Positions 22,478 through 33,309 of a stretch of DNA of 64,000 nt are shown one piece after another. The notes beneath the pieces are model-generated. The model ran no database searches. It saw only the letters and a list, made by a program, of their open reading frames with translations, and was not told the origin of the DNA. The stretch is from Gentiana macrophylla (Eukaryota > Streptophyta > Magnoliopsida > Gentianales > Gentianaceae), in assembly GCA_026214975.1 (NCBI GenBank), contig CM047805.1:5084001-5148000 (forward strand), in the 5' to 3' direction. Position numbers and translations under genes: made by a program. Each line of letters begins with the position of its first letter. Position 1 is the stretch's first letter.

Positions 22478-23196
22478 TTGGTAGATTTGATCATCTTATC
22501 ATTGCTTCCAATAATAAGCATGTCATCAACGTAAAGACACAAAATGACACAACCATCTTTTGTTTCTTTCATGTAAATGCATTTATCAAATTCATTAGTT
22601 TTGAAACCATTTTCAAGCATAACATGATCAAATTTCTCATGCCATTGTTTCGGTGCTTGTTTTAAGCAATACAAAGACTTAACTAATTTACACACTTTCT
22701 TATCTTGTCCTGGGCTAGAAAAACCCTTAGGTTGTTCCATGTAGATTTCTTCATCTAAATCTCCATTTAAGAAGGCTGTTTTTACATCCATTTGGTATAC
22801 TTGTAAATTACGCAAAGCGGCTATTGCAAGTACCATCCTAATAGATGTTATTCTTGTTACTGGAGAATATGTATCAAAATAGTCAAGACCTTCTTTTTGA
22901 CTGTAACCTTTTATTACTAGTCTCGCCTTATATTTATCAATAGATCCATCTGATTTCATTTTCCTTTTAAAGATCCATTTTGATCCTAGCTCCCATGTAC
23001 GATTTTGCAATATATAATTTATTTCACTATTTATTGCTTCTTTCCACATTGGACCTTCAGAAGAAATTGTCGCCTCCTTGAAATTTTGAGGATCCGTCTC
23101 TATCATATATGTGATAAAATCCTTACCAAAAGATTTTTCAGTCCTCGACCTTTTACTTCTTCTTGGCTCAAACTCAGTTGGTTCTTCCTCATTCAC
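22478..23196 (-). pseudogene. copia-B reverse transcriptase, main part
   Basis: The minus-strand frame from about 23196 down to 22483 has FKEATISSEGPMWKEAINSE, NRTWEL, KWIFKRKMKSDGSIDKYKA, QMDVKTAFLNGDLDEEIYM, KSLYCLKQAPKQWHEKFD and LYVDDMLIIGSN, the catalytic YVDD motif. This is the finger-palm region of copia RT. After KSTN the frame enters the solo LTR. A short in-frame loss between NRTWEL and GSKWIF removes the usual VDLPPG-KPLG segment. Apart from the insertion the frame is open, so copia-B decayed mainly by insertion and deletion. Confidence 0.88.
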
Positions 23197-23890
23197 TTGT
23201 TCAGAAGGGTGATCCTGAACATGAACACAATTTAATGAACTAGGTTCATTTGTTTTAGCCGGGAATACATTCTAAAAGAATGATGCATTTCTTGATTCCA
23301 TTATCGTATTTTTGTGTATTTCAGGGTTATCTGACTTATACACAGGAAATCGATAAGCACTACTATTGTGTGCATATACAATGAATATACAATCAAAGGT
23401 TTGTAGATCCTATCATCTCTCTTTTTTTTTTTTTTTTTTTTTTTAAGTTTAAGTACTTCAACCTTCACCACACACCCCCACATTTTTTTTAATGATTTTG
23501 TAGTAATGTTTGCAACATTTCCAAAATTCATATGGGGTTTCTTCCTTCTTCTTAGAAGGGATTTTATTAAGAATGAAATTCACCGAGAGAATAGCGTCCC
23601 CCACAAGTTCTGAGTTAAACCTGAACTTAACAACGTAGCATTCATCAGCTCTTTAAGAGTTGAGTTCTTGTGTTCAGCAATACCCTATGACTGGTGTGTG
23701 TATGGTGTAGTTGTTTGATGAATGATGCCGGCGCCTCAGCAAGACTCATGAAACGGTACATCATATCCACCACCACAGTCACTACGAATAGTTAAATCCG
23801 TATACTAAGTTGTTTCCCACCTTCATTCTTATAACATTTAAAAGCATCAGAGCCTCATTATCTTCAATGTCATTAAACGGTTTGTAGAAT
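23197..23890 (-). pseudogene. copia-B integrase C-terminal remnant
   Basis: The minus strand retains a segment aligning with the copia-C integrase end: MWGCVVKVEVLKLK (WGC-AKVEIPK-K in copia-C), SSAYRFPVYKSD-like residues in a neighbouring frame, and further core sequence to about 23880 with many stops. A 24-bp T-run at 23419-23443 (A-run on minus) splits it. The catalytic core, gag and protease are missing. Confidence 0.65.
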
Positions 23891-24699
23891 ATCAATATTC
23901 TACTTATTATCTAGGTTTAGTTAAAACCTTTACATTCATTTTAATAGTCATCAACACCACTATTGAATCCCGTTAACTATGACAGTTGAACTTTTAAATA
24001 ATCATAAATTAATGATTACTATTCATAATCTCTGAACCTTATAGACGTTTTAAGAATTAATAATCATCAATACCATGATTCCTATTACTTCTCATTAACT
24101 TTGACAATGAAACATTTTCAATAATTATTACTGCAACGGTTCATATTCCACTAACCGGTCATCCGGTAACAATTCAGTTCAACACAATTTGTATTCCACA
24201 AGATACAACCATACAATTTTAATTATTTAAAATTATCACGAGGATTTAAATCAAACCCGATTTAATTCACACACATAATCACTCGGTTTTTCCGTTTATT
24301 CACCTTAATGATTATTTCTATTTCTGTGTAAATACAGAAACCGATAATTATTTAAACATATAGCATGTCAATATAAGGGTTTCAGAAAATCTAGTATTTC
24401 AAACAGAAATAGCAAGATATTGAATTAATTTACACAACCTTGATACTAAAACACAATATTTAGTATTCATAACTAGTTCTGTTAACAACAGAGTATAAAC
24501 TGTTATTTCCTATATAATTTGTATAGGAATAATTATTATGTCACGAAATAATGTTGTGTCACAACATATTATAACAATATAATCAAATAAATAATTATAA
24601 TCAAATAATTCTCAATCGAATAATTATTTCCTTTCTAAAATAATAACAACAAAACTCATTTACAAAAAATGATTTTGAGTCCACAAAAATTTACACACA

Positions 24700-24701
<2 letters not shown>

Positions 24702-24767
<66 letters not shown>
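24702..24767. repeat. (AC)n(AT)n microsatellite
   Basis: A run of CACACA repeats followed directly by an ATATAT run, seen by eye. Short frames across it are artefacts. Confidence 0.9.
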
Positions 24768-24772
<5 letters not shown>

Positions 24773-25164
24773 AAATTTTGATCATCTTCATGTGATCATG
24801 TATTTTTTTCTGTTGATAATATTTACTCATAAATAATATCATAAAATATGCTCAATATGTTAAATGTATTGACAAACTGATTGTAAAATGTTTCTTGAGT
24901 GTCTATTATGACCACTCCTAGAACCAATTTGTTTTCATTACAACTCGATTCGTTTTCTTCAAGAACAGAAAACTGAACCATTTAATCTTGTTTCGTTTTC
25001 TTCAAGAACGGAAACTTCAATGAGATTATTTTATCATCACAAACCTATTCGGTTTAAAGCCGATTCGTTTTTGACTTGTAATGGTTGTCATATCTGAAAT
25101 TTAACACAAACAGATTAAATTTCTTTCAATACTCTATAGAACGTTCGTGAACCGAACTATACTA

Positions 25165-25272
25165 ATTAAAACAATCTCGAAATTGTTTCTGTTAAATTTC
25201 TTTCGATAATATATAAAACGATCTCGAAATTGTTTCTATTATATAAAACAATCTCGAACTTGTTTCTATACT
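25165..25272. repeat. Short tandem repeat, CTCGAAATTGTTTCT unit
   Basis: Three imperfect copies of AAAACAATCTCGAAATTGTTTCT separated by AT-rich spacers in the copia-B leader. The core ACAATCTCGAAATTGT is near-palindromic. Confidence 0.7.
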
Positions 25273-25486
25273 GATTATTGAACAAATCGTTTGAGAATCA
25301 TGTATGATTACTCAAAATATTCGTGAGTATCTTAGACGATCACTCCATGAAAAATTTTGCTCTGTTTATAATTTTGTTTTGAAACATAAAACGAGCATTC
25401 AATTCGTAAACAACAGTTTACTGTTCGTTTTCAATTCTGTCAATGAACCGGAATTATTCTGTCCTCGGCTGATCGATACAGAAACG

Positions 25487-25503
25487 CGAATTAGTCTTAA
25501 GAT
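25487..25503 (-). promoter_or_regulatory. copia-B post-LTR priming site candidate, self-complementary
   Basis: Directly inside the 5' LTR the sense strand reads ATCTTAAGACTAATTCG. It is not the usual TGGTATCAGAGC complement of tRNA-iMet. Its 15 nt CTTAAGACTAATTCG are the perfect reverse complement of the sense-LTR sequence at 25657-25671. The same arrangement occurs in copia-C with a matching change. Confidence 0.7.
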
Positions 25504-26370
25504 TGTTGCAGTCTATGTAGTAAACTGGTTACATTGACTAGAAAAACGAATAAGCAAAATTACAACAAATCGAAATTACAACAGAAACAACTTATAGTTT
25601 GTTTTGAAACAGATGAAAAGTAGAAGGAAACCGAGCCGTGTGTTTAACACACTTTCCTTAAGACTAATTCGTCCCCTCACCGTCGAGTGCTTGAGCTTCA
25701 ATGGAACGTTAGTCTCCCAGGATAGAATGGTTAAGAAGGACAGGTTGCACCATACCTTCCTTGTTTAAGAACTATTTGCTTGAACTCTCTATTTTCCATA
25801 AGAAAGGTAGAAGGAAGAGGAATTTCGGTGTATCAGCTTATGGTTCTTAAGCTCCTCTTATTCTTGTTGTATTTGTGGCTGTATATATAGGCAGACTCTT
25901 GTAGAGGAGAGTGGATAAACTGATGGAAGATGGAACAATTCACCAATTGAATGTCATCATCAATATGGAATAAGTGTTAAAACTGGAAGGTCTTCAGCAT
26001 AATCACGTTGGAATGGAACAGTCTCACAGCAGCATTCAGTATTGGAAAACAATAAAGATTTTATTTGCAATAACTGACTCGGACTGTAAACCTTCAAATT
26101 GAGCTGCATTCGTGTACGCAGGACACGCGGGCATGCACAAGCGCCCAAGGGTAAACCAAAGTGAAATACGTATTGGATTTGCACACCCCCTCCCCCCCTT
26201 GCGCGTGCGAAATCGTGTATAATGTTAGTTTCTCATTCCAGCCACACTAAAACAACATCATATAAATATTGACTTTTATCCCTTCTTCCAACCAATGTGG
26301 GAGAAATAGCTTCTTCTCATTTTTCCTTTCCATAACACTTTCCATTCACACTTAAGCCCAATAGGCCCAA
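25504..26370 (-). repeat. copia-B 5' LTR, truncated
   Basis: Matches 18456-19284 closely. The plus strand starts TGTTGCAGTC and is lost after CCCAATAGGCCCAA at 26370, so about 46 bp of the sense start (TGTTGGAAAATTG...) is missing. A sense TATA-like CCTATATATACAGC lies near 25883-25893. Confidence 0.88.
25657..25671 (-). promoter_or_regulatory. LTR-internal partner of the copia-B priming site
   Basis: The sense strand reads CGAATTAGTCTTAAG, perfectly complementary to 25487-25501. It lies about 220 nt downstream of the TATA box, so it would be in the transcribed part of the LTR. Confidence 0.7.
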
Positions 26371-27695
26371 GTCAGCAGTCCACTAGGTGATCCATTACCA
26401 ATAAGCACTTGAGATATGGAAAACAAATTCCAACTCATTTAGTGGCTAATAATTCTTTTTTTTTTATTCTCTCCAGCTAGTCTGACACTCATCAAAATAA
26501 ACTCTGTTTTAGGCCTAACAATATTTGCATTTATTAGGAACAAATCAAATGATCATGCAACCCCACAAAACATTTCATTATTAAAATCAACACATTAACT
26601 CACTCTATTAATATCCATGACACTTGATACAACTTTATTAAATGTGCCAAAGCCCAGTTATGAAATTTTGTCAATTGACTAATTGTTCCCACATCGGTAG
26701 ATTGGAATAGAGTAGCAGACTTTGGCTTATTTAAATGGGGCAAATGTCCAAAAAGACACATATTAGACTTAATTAGGTAAATATGACATTAATGAATCGT
26801 ATTTGGTTATAAGGACACAAAAATAGTACATAGACCAAACTACCCCCAATTTTATTTTAGGTAATAAAGAGAAGGGCAAAACGGGAACAACATAAAAAAT
26901 GACCGGAATATTATTTTGATTCTACCGGAATTGCTAAGTTAAGGTTTTTGGAAAACCCCAAGGGGGTAAACAATATTTTTTTAAACCACGAGGGGTCAAA
27001 GACTTCAATTGGCAAACCATAGGGAGGTAAAAGGTGTTTTCCCCATTAAATAATGGTAAGGTAATTTAAAATCTTAATTTAAACTACTCCCTCGGTCGCT
27101 CATCTTAGCATTTGTACTTTGATTAATTAAGTTGTTTAATGGAAGAATTTAAGTGTCAATTTTCCAAGTCTCTTACTTGTTTATTTTTCTTCTTTCACAC
27201 GCTGTTATAATTTTGATATGAAATGAGGCTTACGTGAGATTTAAGGTTTACTCTAAATATTACTTGTCGAGCATCCAATGTCTGGATAAGAATTCGATAT
27301 CCAAGACAAAGACATTACAAATAATCATTCGTATGGAAAATCATTCAAGATATGCTCATGATCTTGAGAAGTTAAAGAATTGTAAATCTTTGATTAGAAA
27401 AAGCCTTGAGGCCTTAAACAATGTCTACCCTCCAATTCTCAAAAATACCCGTGAATTTTAATTGTATTTTTTATTTTTAATTACAGTGTGAGAGGTGTTT
27501 TTTTTAATATAATTAGTTTACAAACTCTCAGAAGCGCGTACGGGATTTAAAGAAAGACGCACAAAGTTTATAATTAGTTTACAAACTTTCCAAGCTTGTG
27601 GCTTAAAAATTTTTTAAAGAAAGACACACAAAGTCGCATGCGTATGGGATTTAATGTATCCTAAAATATACGACTAATAAATTGAGTTTCACATC
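26371..27695. other. Unassigned non-coding DNA
   Basis: No convincing gene. It includes a U-snRNA-type upstream element at 26685-26697 and an unusual stretch (26960-27060) with repeated G-rich phrases (CCCCAAGGGGGTAAA, ACGAGGGGTCAAAG, CATAGGGAGGTAAAAG), perhaps a transposon end. The 75-codon plus frame at 27234-27461 has no recognised similarity. Confidence 0.5.
26685..26736 (+). promoter_or_regulatory. USE + TATA arrangement (snRNA-type promoter-like)
   Basis: GTTCCCACATCGG at 26685-26697 matches the plant upstream sequence element (RTCCCACATCG) and TTATTTAAAT at 26727-26736 is TATA-like, about 30 nt apart, which is near the Pol II snRNA spacing. Downstream sequence does not resemble a known U-snRNA. 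Confidence 0.35.
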
Positions 27696-27947
27696 CTACC
27701 TCCGTCTCATATTATAAGTAATCATAATATTTTTATTCGTCCTACAATATAAGTTATTCTCATATTTAAATGTAATAATTAATATTCTTTTTCCTGTTTT
27801 ACCCTCTTTTTATGAAATGTATTTTACCCATTTCAATACATAACTTTTCGTATACCATTTAATAAATCCTCCAATGGGCATTTTAGTCTCAAACTACAAA
27901 AGTTACATTATTTATTGAGTTTCTTAATCTGTATGGGACGGAGGTAG
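27696..27947. mobile_element. Stowaway-like MITE
   Basis: About 252 bp with terminal inverted repeats CTACCTCCGTCTCATA (27696-27711) and TATGGGACGGAGGTAG (27932-27947). The right flank begins TA, the left TA is not preserved. It is AT-rich inside with no coding capacity, as expected of a Tc1/mariner-derived MITE. Confidence 0.8.
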
Positions 27948-28420
27948 TACATGCCTAAGGGTTTTAGTTTTATGCATGGGGGATACTAGTAGAAATTTTT
28001 CGCAATCAATAAAATTAATACTCCTTCCGTTCTGAAATAATTGAGACAGTTGTCAAAAAGATTTGTTCTAAAATAATCGAGGTAATGCATATTTTAATGC
28101 AATATTTAATGTATTATTCATATTATAACTTTTTTTAATATTTTTTTCTTCCACTACCTTAAATGCACCTTATTTAATGGGCTAAATTGCACTTTTTGTC
28201 CTGTAACTGGACACGTTTTGCAATTTTGGTAATGGTTTTTCTCCGGCGACAATTTCGATCTGTAAGTGATCTATTTTTGCAAAAATAGTCACGAAGGCGG
28301 AAAATCTTGATTATCACATATTTTCCGCCAAAAACTTCATGTAATCGAGAAATTGACATGTCAGGCATACATGTCATCACCACTTTCCACATCAGTATTT
28401 TTTTGCATGGAATAAAATGT

Positions 28421-28491
28421 TTGTTGTAATGGTATTCAAACCTCCAACCTAATACTAAAAATCTAGCACTTTGCCATCCGAGCTACAACAA
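28421..28491 (-). other. tRNA-like module in the left arm
   Basis: 71 nt. On the minus strand it begins TTGTTGTAGCTCGGATGG and ends ACCATTACAACAA. The first and last 7 nt can form a perfect acceptor-like stem (TTGTTGT/ACAACAA). TAGCTCGGATGG resembles a Pol III A box and GGTTTGAATACC a B box. The D and anticodon arms pair poorly, so it is not a functional tRNA. Confidence 0.55.
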
Positions 28492-29324
28492 TATATGTTA
28501 TATAGGATTCAATATATTATACTTAATGATATGTTTAGTATTTAATATTATAAACAATCTAATGATACAGACAATTTAATTTTTTTTTATAAATTATAGA
28601 TAGTATTTGTTACACATGTCTTGCATGTTTATTTTAAGTAATATGAGGTTCTTAGATTTTTTATTGTTCTTTTTTTATTTATAATATATATTGTATAATG
28701 CATGTGATTAATATTTGCTTATTTTTTCTCAAATTTGTTGATTAAGGTTGTTATGACCAGGAAGAAAATACAGCTAGATCATATGGCTTTTGCAACATTG
28801 AATTATTGGGGTACTAGTACCACTACTAACTTCCCGATTAGTTTATTTCTCTATCTTTAATATCTGAATAATATTGCTGTTACAACCACTCTAACACTAT
28901 GCATCTCGTAATTTAATAAACCATTCTGACACACTGAATCACGGAATGTTATGTGACAATGGAATTATATACCTTTGAGGAATGTAATATCATTCAATAT
29001 TTCACAGTTATATCATGTTACAATTAATTGTTGTTATAGATTGATCGTAACAATATCATTTGCTATAATCAGTGTAATACACGTGACTTAAAAAATTAGC
29101 AAATATTTAGTCACATGCATTATATATATTATACATAAAAAAATAGCAATAAAAAATTTACGAACCTCCCTATTACATAAAATAAACAAGCAATACACGT
29201 GTAACAAATATTATCCATACTTCATAAAAAAAAAATTTAAACTGTCTATATCTTTAGATTGTTCAGAATATTAAATACTGAACATGTCTTTCAGTAAAAT
29301 ATGTTGTATCTTAAATAATAGATA

Positions 29325-29397
29325 TTGCTGTAGCTCAGATGACCAAGTGTATAGATTTTTAGTATTAGGTTGGAAGTTTGAATTCCATTACAATCAA
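29325..29397 (+). other. tRNA-like module in the right arm
   Basis: Inverted copy of 28421-28491: TTGCTGTAGCTCAGATGACC ... GTTTGAATTCCATTACAATCAA. The A-box-like TAGCTCAGATG is closer to consensus than in the left arm. The acceptor-like stem is weaker. Confidence 0.5.
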
Positions 29398-29870
29398 CAT
29401 TTTATTCCATGCAAAAAAATGTTGTCGTGGAAAATTGTGATGACATGTATGGCTGACATGTCGATTCTCAATGACATGGCATTTTTTGGCCGGAAAATGT
29501 GTATAGTCAGCATTTTCCGGCCTTCAGGAATATTTTTGCCCAAAAAAAGACTACTTACGGGACTGAAATTGTCGCCGGGGAAAACCAAAGCACCAAAAAT
29601 CGCAAAACACGTCAGTCTACAAGACTAAATTTGTAATTTAGCCTTATTTAATGAGTGAATTTGGGGGAGAGTAGTAAGTGGTGATTGTTAGTTTACTGAT
29701 TTATTAATGCCTTCTCCTCCTTCCATGCACAAGTTATCTGCCTCTTTTTTTTTTCTAAGGTTAGATAAGGGTATTTTAGTCTATATGACGTCAAAGTTAA
29801 TGCAATTAATTATTTTCTTAATCTGTGTGTTTTTGGCAATTTGCCTCAATCATTTCGGAACATTGGAATA

Positions 29871-30639
29871 GTTACTCCCAACAAAATGTAGACGTTGTTC
29901 AACCTATATGTTGTAAGATTTTTTTGTTGTTGTAAGTTTCGTTTCTACCTTTTAGTTGGATGACAAGGAAACTCCTTAGATCCTTGTATGCTTTATCCGA
30001 GTTTATTGATCTTTCGCGACGCTTTAATTTGATACGATGTCGTATAGACTTATGTATAATATTACATGATATTTAATGTTATACGACCAAAGGTTTTTTT
30101 TTGTGATAAAATTCGACTTGCCATCCGGAAACGGGACGTTATACCCGGATCCATTGGAGGTGCCTAATTATGGACAGGCAAGACAGCTAGAGAGAACAGG
30201 TTGATGGGGCTAGCATACATGGGGCGCAGGTCATTGGTAGTGTATGATTGTTTTTACGTATTTAATCGTTTAATAATTGAATAATACTGTATTGGTTTTT
30301 AATTTTCTAGTTGAGTAGTTAATTCAGGGATGTAATAATTCATGGATGTACTATAGAGCATTCAATAGCTTGACTGTGTTTTTTTGTTTTACATCGCATC
30401 GAGACGGCGTCGTTTCGGATCGAAATGACACCGTTTCGACTTAGATCGTCAAGCCACAGAAGTGCACCGGCGTGGATCTCTTCCCCATTGACATCCAAGG
30501 CCTCCAATTATCACGCACAAGAGTTATTGCTTCACCTTCCAAAAAAAAACGAAATCAATTAAAACACATGTGTAGTTATTTCTTTTTTTTCGAGGGACAT
30601 GTGTAGTTATTGTTTCAGTAACGACAGGGTGTAATATAC
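29871..30639. other. Unassigned non-coding DNA
   Basis: No gene or repeat end recognised. It contains the near-palindromic CG-rich pair GACGGCGTCGTTTCG and CGAAATGACACCGTTTCG near 30401-30440. Confidence 0.4.
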
Positions 30640-30896
30640 TACCTCCGTCCTCCAGAAAGTGTCCATAACGGAAAAATGTATTGTCCTATAAAAACTGTTT
30701 ATTTAAATTTTCAATACATCATTAAATACATTTTTTTCCAATAATACATCTATTTTAACATTTTATTTTCCATAATCCTTTCATATTCCAAAACAAATAT
30801 TTATGATTAGTTAAGAGTATATTTGTCTATTCGTTCTTAAAATACAACATATTAATTATTTCCTTAATCTCCGTGTCCAACAAAAAGTGAACACTT
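30640..30896. mobile_element. Stowaway-like MITE with a lost right end
   Basis: Begins CTACCTCCGTCCTCCAGAAAGTGTCC. The characteristic subterminal TCCGTGTCCAACAAAAAGTGAACACTT near 30871-30896 marks the other end, but the outer inverted repeat is missing. Confidence 0.6.
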
Positions 30897-31826
30897 AAAA
30901 TTCATTCATAATTAACTAGTGCGTAAAACATAAAAGTGACAACAAAAATGTTTTGTATTAAAAAGATTTTTTTTTTTTTCGGGTGTAAAAAGGATTTTCT
31001 TTCCCCCCCACCAAAAAAAAAAAAAAAAAAAAAAAAACAACCACATGAAACACATTTTGGGTGGGTTGAATTATTGCTCCCCGCCCTTTCGTTATGTTTA
31101 CACCTACTTCCTGGCTCTGTTTCATTTCATTTCACAATAAACTTGTCTGTACCCCTTGATGTTACGCGTACACAATAAAGAAACAAAATACCTTTAATGC
31201 TATACCCTTTTTTCTTGTCATACTTTATTATATGCCTTGTTCGTCCAAAAATATAGATTATTTTATATCTTTTTGTTTGATTTAGAATAAGTCTACATTA
31301 CGGATGAAGTATTTATTATTCATTTCGTTTCTATTTAACTGTCGTTGTTGTCTAAAAACAAAATTTAATTTTTAGGGAGAAGAAGTAGGCATGATGAAAA
31401 AAAAAGAGAAAGATAAATGGTGATAGAAGGGACGTTACTTATATATTATGTGATTAAAAAGATAAATTCATAATAATTGGTAAAAAATACTTTTACACAT
31501 TAAATGGCGTAATGTATTAACGCTAGATAAAGTGTAATGAATACCAAAAACAAGTAGAACATCCAAAAACAAGTAAGAAGAACCTAAAAATGAAAGAACA
31601 TCCAATGAAAAAAGAAGAATGTGCCAATAAACAAGAAGAATACCACCCAAAAACAAGTAAGAATGTATTTCATAAAATGTAGTGAACGACTCATAAACAA
31701 GTAGTAACAACCCGTAAAATAGATAAAGTTACATCAACAAATGTAGTAACGTTAAAAAATTAATAGTAACAACCCTAAAACCTAAACTTATTAAAAAAAA
31801 AAATACAGCCTGCTTCTCCGGCAACC
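30897..31826. other. Unassigned non-coding DNA with A-runs
   Basis: It includes a poly-A run at 31013-31036 and a loose repeat of CCAAAAACAAGTAAGAA-type phrases at 31550-31700. The antisense 80-codon frame there is a by-product of the repeat. No gene seen. Confidence 0.4.
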
Positions 31827-32000
31827 ATGGCCGCCGTTAACTCCTTCGCCGGTGCACATGGCCCGATCTCTGGCGTTCAAATCCGATCATTCAGCTCTAG
31901 CGGCACAGCCGTCACCCCTCTTTCTCCTCCCCAAATCCCAATCCCCAAATCGGTTGGAGCAGTGGGCAGAAATTGGATCAGTGGCGGGAAAATAAAGTGA
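31827..32000 (+). pseudogene. Possible small ORF or exon fragment, unknown
   Basis: A GC-rich 57-codon frame opens at ATG 31827 in a good plant context (ACCATGGCC) and reads MAAVNSFAGAHGPISGVQI, then a Ser/Pro-rich part, and ends at a TGA inside a minisatellite. The composition differs from the surrounding AT-rich DNA and fits a plant first exon. I do not recognise the protein. It may be a captured gene fragment whose continuation was disrupted by the repeat. Confidence 0.3.
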
Positions 32001-32130
32001 ATCCGACCAGCCTGATAAATAAAGTGAATTCGATCAGCCGAAAATTGGATCAGCCTGATAAATAAAGTGAATTCGATCTTCTTCACCGGAAATTGGATCA
32101 GCCTGATAAATAAAGTGAATTCGATCGTTC
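31968..32130. repeat. Minisatellite, unit GGATCAGCCTGATAAATAAAGTGAATTCGATC-like
   Basis: Three to four imperfect copies of a 30-50 bp unit containing GATCAGCCTGATAAATAAAG and TGAATTCGATC, with variable spacers. Confidence 0.8.
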
Positions 32131-32205
32131 AGCTCCGGCTCACTACCACCGGCGAGTTCCTCTCCCCTTTCGATGCCATCCCGCTGCTAGACAAAATTTT
32201 CAGGT
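32126..32205 (+). pseudogene. Possible exon debris, GC-rich
   Basis: An open reading of about 26 residues, VQLRLTTTGEFLSPFDAIP then LLDKIF, ends at a donor-like CAG/GTGATC at 32202-32208. The GEFL...DAIPLLDK pattern faintly recalls the start of glycolipid-transfer-protein domains (FL..(x)..PLLDKLG). That is a weak resemblance. The downstream low-complexity frame to 32440 shows no clear domain. Confidence 0.2.
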
Positions 32206-32440
32206 GATCGCCGGCCTCTCGACCCCTCCCTCTCAACGCCTCCCTCTCAACGCCTCATTCTCAGCCGGCCATCAATTTTGTTTTTATACTGCGGCGTCGG
32301 CTCCGCCTTCAACAAATTCGCCGCACAGTACCTCAACGGAATCTCCGGCACGATCACACAGTGCTCCATCAAATAATCCTCCTTCACCGGCCCTTTCTGA
32401 GGGCATCTCCGGCATCTCCGCACAGGCGGCCAAAATTTGA

Positions 32441-33034
32441 GGATTAGGAATGCTGATGCTTTTTTTTTTGGGATGTAGGGTTTTTTATTTTATAGATAGA
32501 TAGAAAAAGGGTGTTTTGGGAAATTTACACAGGTTTTGTCCTGATTAATTATCAGTATCCTTGGATCCTGATTTATTAATTAATCTGTCATTCCTGACAA
32601 AAACCTATAATTTTTATCTGTCGTAGTTACATTTCCAAAGCATTATTTATTATATTATTTAACATCTATCCTTATTTATTAAGGGGTGAGAGATTGAAAA
32701 CAACATTTTTAATAAAAAACAACAACATTGCATTAATTATAATCAAGGGGTATTATTGTCATTTTGATGTTAAGTCAAAGCCTTAACTAATCTTCTTCAT
32801 ATGTGTTTTTTGCAACTGCGTTAGCTAAATAGGAGCAAAGGGAGTACTATTTTCTTCATCTTACCCCTAATTTAATAACAATCCAACCACTTTTAATACT
32901 ACATAATAATTTCATTAACGGTATTCAAAGGATATTTTAGACATTTATAATTAAAATTTAGGACGTTTTACAACTTTCATAATCTTTATGAAAACACTCA
33001 AAATAACTTATATTTTGGAAATGGAGGTAGTATA
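32441..33034. other. Unassigned AT-rich DNA with MITE fragments
   Basis: It includes short MITE-like ends (GCAAAGGGAGTA near 32836 and GGAAATGGAGGTAGTA near 33017). No gene seen. Confidence 0.4.
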
Positions 33035-33270
33035 CACTACTTTCATCTCACAAAAGCTTCCAATTTTAGAAAAGTAAAAGTGTGTTATAAAAATTGTTTA
33101 TATATTTAGAAACCAATACGTCCCTCTCAAAAAGAAAAACCCAAAAAAAAAAAAGAAGTCATTTAATGTATTTTTCCAAACATACATTTATCCTAACATT
33201 TAATGTTTATATGTTTATTTCATATTTCAAACAAATATTTATTATGAGATAAGAGTATATACAAGTCCAT
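33035..33270. mobile_element. Stowaway-like MITE remnant (copy 2)
   Basis: Same sequence as 1-210 and extending further left (CTACTTTCATCTCACAAAAGCTTCC). It marks the left part of the duplicated block. Confidence 0.4.
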
Positions 33271-33309
33271 AAACATTGTAAATATATATGCTCTTGCAGG
33301 ATTGGATGA

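Larger units (their letters stand above)
23891..25486 (-). other. copia-B 5' internal region, no gene seen
   Basis: AT-rich, non-coding. It holds the microsatellite at 24702-24767 and a set of short repeats near 24930-25270. The equivalent copia-C leader is only about 430 bp, so this 1.6 kb combines a leader with degraded coding DNA or other inserts I cannot identify. Confidence 0.5.
18456..26370 (-). mobile_element. copia-B: Ty1/copia retrotransposon with nested SIRE solo LTR
   Basis: Minus-strand element. The 3' LTR is 18456-19330, the 5' LTR starts at 25504 and is cut at 26370. Internal order on the minus strand is a long non-coding 5' region, integrase remnant, RT, RNase H, PPT. Gag and protease are missing. 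Its PPT, leader signal and protein motifs match copia-C, so both belong to one lineage, which I cannot name with certainty. No target duplication can be checked because the right end is truncated. Confidence 0.88.
28179..29643. mobile_element. Non-autonomous Mutator-type foldback element
   Basis: 1465 bp flanked by a perfect 9-bp duplication TTATTTAAT (28170-28178 and 29644-29652), the hallmark of Mutator-like insertion. Inverted arms extend roughly 28179-28735 and 29095-29643, beginning GGGCTAAATTGCACTTTTTGTC and ending in the diverged complement. No transposase. The arms include paired palindromic segments and a tRNA-like module. Confidence 0.88.
28021..29870. mobile_element. Second MITE, interrupted by the Mutator-type element
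   Basis: The left end CTCCTTCCGTTCTGAAATAATTGAG follows a TA, and CCTCAATCATTTCGGAAC near 29842-29860 is its inverted counterpart. Without 28179-29643 and one TSD it would be about 380 bp. The right terminus is degraded, so its end is approximate. Confidence 0.5.

Noticed and set aside
25165..25272. CRISPR-like repeat array
   Set aside because: Only three imperfect units with AT-rich spacers in a plant retrotransposon leader.
28421..28491. Functional tRNA gene
   Set aside because: D and anticodon arms do not pair properly and no terminator-like T-run is clear; kept as tRNA-like only.
31468..31710. 80-codon hydrophobic minus ORF
   Set aside because: Produced by A-rich, loosely repeated CAAAAACAAGTAAGAA phrases; no family resemblance.
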